A stretch of 64,000 nucleotides of DNA from Spirodela intermedia. Lineage: Eukaryota; Streptophyta; Magnoliopsida; Alismatales; Araceae. The DNA lies in NCBI GenBank assembly GCA_902729315.2, contig LR746276.1, positions 4,384,169-4,448,168 on the forward strand. The letters run 5' to 3'. Under the pieces are notes generated by a model that was not told the DNA's origin, did not search any database, and saw only the letters and a list, made by a program, of their open reading frames with translations. Made by a program: the position numbers and the translations under genes. How positions within the stretch are numbered: position 1 is the first letter of the stretch; every line of letters begins with the position of its first letter. Positions 60,280 through 64,000 of this stretch are shown here, piece after piece.

Positions 60280-63150
60280 CCTTAAACTAGATTCTATCTA
60301 AGTTCTCTACGGTTGCCTCCAAATCCTTGTCCTACATTGGCTTGCATTGCTTTGGATGGCCAGTTGTCTCCTCTATTTGTCTTGATAATCGACGCCCCTT
60401 CCTTATTGAGTTGGCGGATGCAAGGATCGCATCAATGTTCCCCCTTAGAACCACCTTATCTTCCGTGCATCCTCCCATGTGGCTTTGGAATCTAGAAGAC
60501 CATACCACTAGATCAAGACTTCAAGATCACATGGCATTTGTCATATATTTGAAAGAGGTCCCTTTGTGTCACAGCCTAGGTGCCCTCCTCATCCAACTGG
60601 AGCGATAGTGAGACGTGGAACACCAAATGGATCTTGGCAGTGGCTGAACACGTCAATTGGTAAGCTACAGCTCCGATATGCTCTAGTATTTGAAAAGGGC
60701 TGAAGAACCATGGAGATAACTTCTTGTATAGTCTCTACTCAATGAAACCAACCGATATGGCCATAGACGCAAGCAAACAATATTGCTGACTTAGAACTAG
60801 ATATCACGACACTTCCAGTCCACATAAGCCTCCATCTAGACTTGAGCTTCAGCCAGCTCTTGAGTGGATGATTGATTGTGTCCACTGGGGACTAAGAGCG
60901 TCTGAAACAACATAGTGTCAAAGGATTTATACTGTAAACGACACGAAATAGAGTGGTGCATGTGGAGGAGTGATAGCTGGAGTTATTTCAAAATTCAACC
61001 TAGTTGAGCCACTAGCCCCATTGGTAAGGTCAATCTCCAGGAAAGCACTGGAGATATGTTTCAAGGCCTTGATTGATCACCTCAGTCTAACCATCGATCT
61101 AAGGTGATACGCATTGTTCTGGTGTAAATGGGTGCCCTGCCATTTGAGCAATGTCAAAACCTAAGAATGGATGTTAAATGAGGAGAAATAAATATACTTA
61201 CTGAGGTGATCCATAGTCATCAAGATGACACTAAATCCTTTGCATTTGAACAATCCTTCAATGAAGTCCATGGAGATGCCATCTCAAATCTCCTCTAGAA
61301 TGTTGAGAGGTTGAAAAAAGCCCATTAGAGAAAGAGCTTTGCACTTGTTATGTTGACAGAATGTGCATTGTTGTATGTGTTGATGAATCACCCCTTTTAT
61401 TCCTCTTCAGTACACATTTTTATGATTGATTCTTTTATATGATTGGAGGAACTCGAAGTGACTGCCCTTGGTTGTGTAGTAGAACTCATGTAGTAGTTGG
61501 GGAATTACAAACAACTCTTTTGGGAGAACCAGTTGTCCTAGCAAGAGTAAGAGTCATTGGTGTAGAGAAAGTACAGAATTGACAAAGGATCATGAAGGAG
61601 AGTCTTGGTCACTTGTCATGTTTATGGATCAACTTGATTCTCTTGTGTGTTCAATTTGAGATCGAGCATTTCTGACTAGATGACTTCTATAGATAAGAGC
61701 TCATGTTCCCCTGACTTCCAAGATAAGACATTGGTTGCTTGATTCTCAATTCCCACCTTAAAGTAGATCTCAAAATCAAAGCCAACGATCTTAGCTAATC
61801 ATCTTTGATAATCCAGTATCACCTACCTCTACTCTTAAAGAAATTTGAGGCTATGTTGATCAAATGTTAATTATAAATTTTTGGCAGATGAAGTAGTGCA
61901 TCCACTTCAGTACCATAAGGACCATGACAATTAATTTAAGTTCGTAGATCAATTTCAATCAGCCTGAGGACGACAATTATTGGCTGAAGAACATGATGGG
62001 TTGCCATTGCTACATAAGCACTCTATGCCCCTATCAAATGTGTCAACTTCCAACTCGAACAACTTTGAGAAATTGAGTAGGGTGAGAATTAGAGCTCTTG
62101 TTAGTGCTTGCTTGATAGGTGAAGTCTATGTTTGTTTCCCCCTAAAAAGAGTCATTAAGTTCTTGAGTGACGAGTTGTGCTAGTCTCATAATTCTTAATA
62201 AAGTGGTGGTAATAATTGGTGAGACCTAAAATTCCCTAGAGTTGCTTCAAACTCTATGGTGAAGGCTGGTCTAGGACCTCTTGGATCTAACCTTGGTCCA
62301 TCTCCCCACCACGAGCAAAAACTTAATGGCCTAAATACTACATTTTTGTCTTGCCAAATATATATTTCTTTGAATTAACTTGTAATTGAGGATCATAAAG
62401 TAAGGAAAAAACTTGTGTTAAAGTAAAGTTGGAGTTGAACACTAGGATATTGTTGAAAAAAATGAGGATAATTTTTTAAGGAACTCACGAAAGATCTTGT
62501 TCATTAGTTCTTGGAACATTGTGGAGCATTGTAGAAGCCAAAAGGCATCACGAGAAATTTCTAGTGGTCTTTGTAGGTTTGGAAGGCCATCTTCAAAAAA
62601 TCCTCTTTCTTGATGTAGATTTGGTGTTATCTTGATTTCAAGTTAATTTTTGAAAAAATGATTATGCCTTAAAGTTTGTTGAGCAACTTTTCAACGACTA
62701 AGATCAAGAAACAATCTAGAATGGTGATCTTATCAAGTTCTCTATAGTCAATGTAGAAATGCTAGGATCTATCAGTTTTTCTCACCAACAATGCAATGCT
62801 GAAGTAAGAATTGGTAGAGTGTTAGATAACTCAAATATTACACATGTTGCAAACAAACCTCTCGATCTTAGATTTCTAAACCTATAGATATTTGAAGGCT
62901 CAAACTTTGACCAGAGTAGAGTTGGGTTCTAGAAGAATGCTGTGGTCAATGTCTTTGGGTAATGATAGCTCAATGATGTTGTTAAAGATAATATAAAACT
63001 GTCGGTGAAGGTGGTCCTACCAAAGCTATAAGGTTACATCATGGCCCCCAGAAGTGTGGTTGAGTTAGAAGAGCTCGATCACCACTTCGAACTACTATCA
63101 AATCTCTTTGAATAACATCTTGAGAGAAATGTCATATGACACAAGGTGGG
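60280..63150 (-). mobile_element. Decayed Ty3/gypsy pol remnant
   Basis: Translation in shifting minus-strand frames gives, from high to low coordinate, a reverse transcriptase piece (YIDYRELDKIT near 62750; LVMPFGFYNAP near 62540), the YLGH/GILGLTNYYHHFIKNY region leading into RNase H (62190-62340), and integrase pieces. The latter comprise QQCTFCQHNKCKAL (HHCC, near 61350), DGISMDFIEGLFKCKGF (near 61260), TEVINQGLETYL (near 61060) and a C-terminal AKIHLVFHVS (near 60620). A chromodomain-like YGLLDSKATWED follows near 60500. The order RT-RNase H-integrase defines Ty3/gypsy, probably a chromovirus-type lineage. Stops and frameshifts are frequent; no LTR was identified. Confidence 0.85.
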
Positions 63151-64000
63151 GTCAACTTGAACAACATCGTTAAATTCTTTTGTAGAAAAATTCAACAACT
63201 CTAATTAACTAAAAGGGTTGAGATAATTATTCAACTTTAATTAGTCATTGAAATGTGATATATTTATAGAGATACCAAATTCAAAATCCTCTCTTGTTTA
63301 TGTTGTCTCCTCATGGTTACTTTTCAAAAATAATTAGAAATTTAGATGACTGAAAAATCAATATAATATACCCTTTAAAATTTTAAATATTTTTATGAAA
63401 AAATAATCTATAACTTCATTAAAGCACAATATACATATCTAAATCACATTGATTTAGTCAATATCAATAATACTTTGATATTATTTTAAAAATTACAACA
63501 AGATATTGTCAAACTATGACTATATTTTTTAAACTCTTTTTTTTTAATATTATAGTTGTACCCTTATGAGATCTAGTTAGTTATAGTGAATCCTCATAAT
63601 GGCCCCCCAACTTTTAACGAATATGGTACACTTGTAACCCATATATATTATAGGTTTGAATTATGAAACAAGGACTCCTATTTTTCTGATTGAAAATCTT
63701 TGAGCAGTGGCTTTGCCAACCTAAGGTTAAAAGGGAAAAACTCTAACATGGAATTAGAGATTGTTTAATTAGGTTGGATTCCACACTTCTTCCCTTTAGT
63801 TTCTATTACTTTTATACCTCCATCCACATCCTCTAGGTCTGAATTAAGGGGCTAAGAGAATCAGGACAAAAGGAAAACACGATGACCATTTATTAAGAGC
63901 ATGTAATACATGGAGCTCAAGACGGAGGAGACTAGATAGTCAACTAAATTAGGTCTCAATGTGTCATCCTCCTTATCACACACTAATCAATCATAGCGAG
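63151..64000. other. AT-rich DNA at the right end, no gene recognised
   Basis: Could be the gag/protease side of the gypsy element, but I could not read any conserved motif there. Confidence 0.4.

Noticed and set aside
1-64000. CRISPR arrays, operons, riboswitches, bacterial-type terminators
   Set aside because: The window is plant nuclear DNA; no regularly spaced repeats or such structures are visible.

Overview
This window is nuclear DNA of a flowering plant. Genes have many introns with GT-AG borders, exons are GC-richer than the AT-rich spacers, and much of the second half is LTR-retrotransposon debris. The very GC-rich coding exons of the ATP synthase and lipase genes beside AT-rich spacers lean towards a monocot, but I cannot name the species.

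Layout. (1) 101-3307, +: 3' part of a SYP61-type Qc-SNARE gene whose first exons lie left of the window. (2) 6556-8534, -: complete three-exon GDSL esterase/lipase. (3) 12676-19850, +: complete gene for a plant LpxB (lipid A disaccharide synthase homologue), divergent from the lipase. In Arabidopsis the LpxB and closest-looking GDSL genes carry consecutive locus numbers (At2g04560, At2g04570), so this may be conserved microsynteny. (4) 21318-31218, -: nine-exon FKBP16-4-like thylakoid-lumen immunophilin with long introns. (5) 34328-34609 and 37481-37747, both -: two small intronless genes for secreted peptide precursors ending in the SGPSxxGxGH motif of the PIP/PIPL family, apparently a tandem duplication. 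(6) 53465-54130, +: intronless nuclear gene for chloroplast ATP synthase subunit b' (CFo-II).

Mobile DNA. A heavily mutated Ty1/copia element lies on + (about 45740-52933) with a dead polymerase and protease. A structurally complete Ty1/copia element lies on - (54430-59313) with two LTRs, primer-binding site, polypurine tract and a perfect 5-bp target duplication, about 300 bp downstream of the ATP synthase gene. A decayed Ty3/gypsy pol lies on - (about 60280-63150). A copia primer-binding site and leader remnant sits in an FKBP intron.

The genes do not form one pathway: trafficking (SYP61), extracellular lipid/ester hydrolysis (GDSL), a mitochondrial lipid-A-like route (LpxB), plastid proteins (FKBP, b') and peptide signalling (PIP pair). 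The most rewarding items for follow-up are the tandem PIP-like genes, the LpxB-GDSL neighbourhood, and a possible in-frame cassette exon in the FKBP gene. I found no CRISPR array, rRNA, convincing tRNA or evident new multi-gene system.
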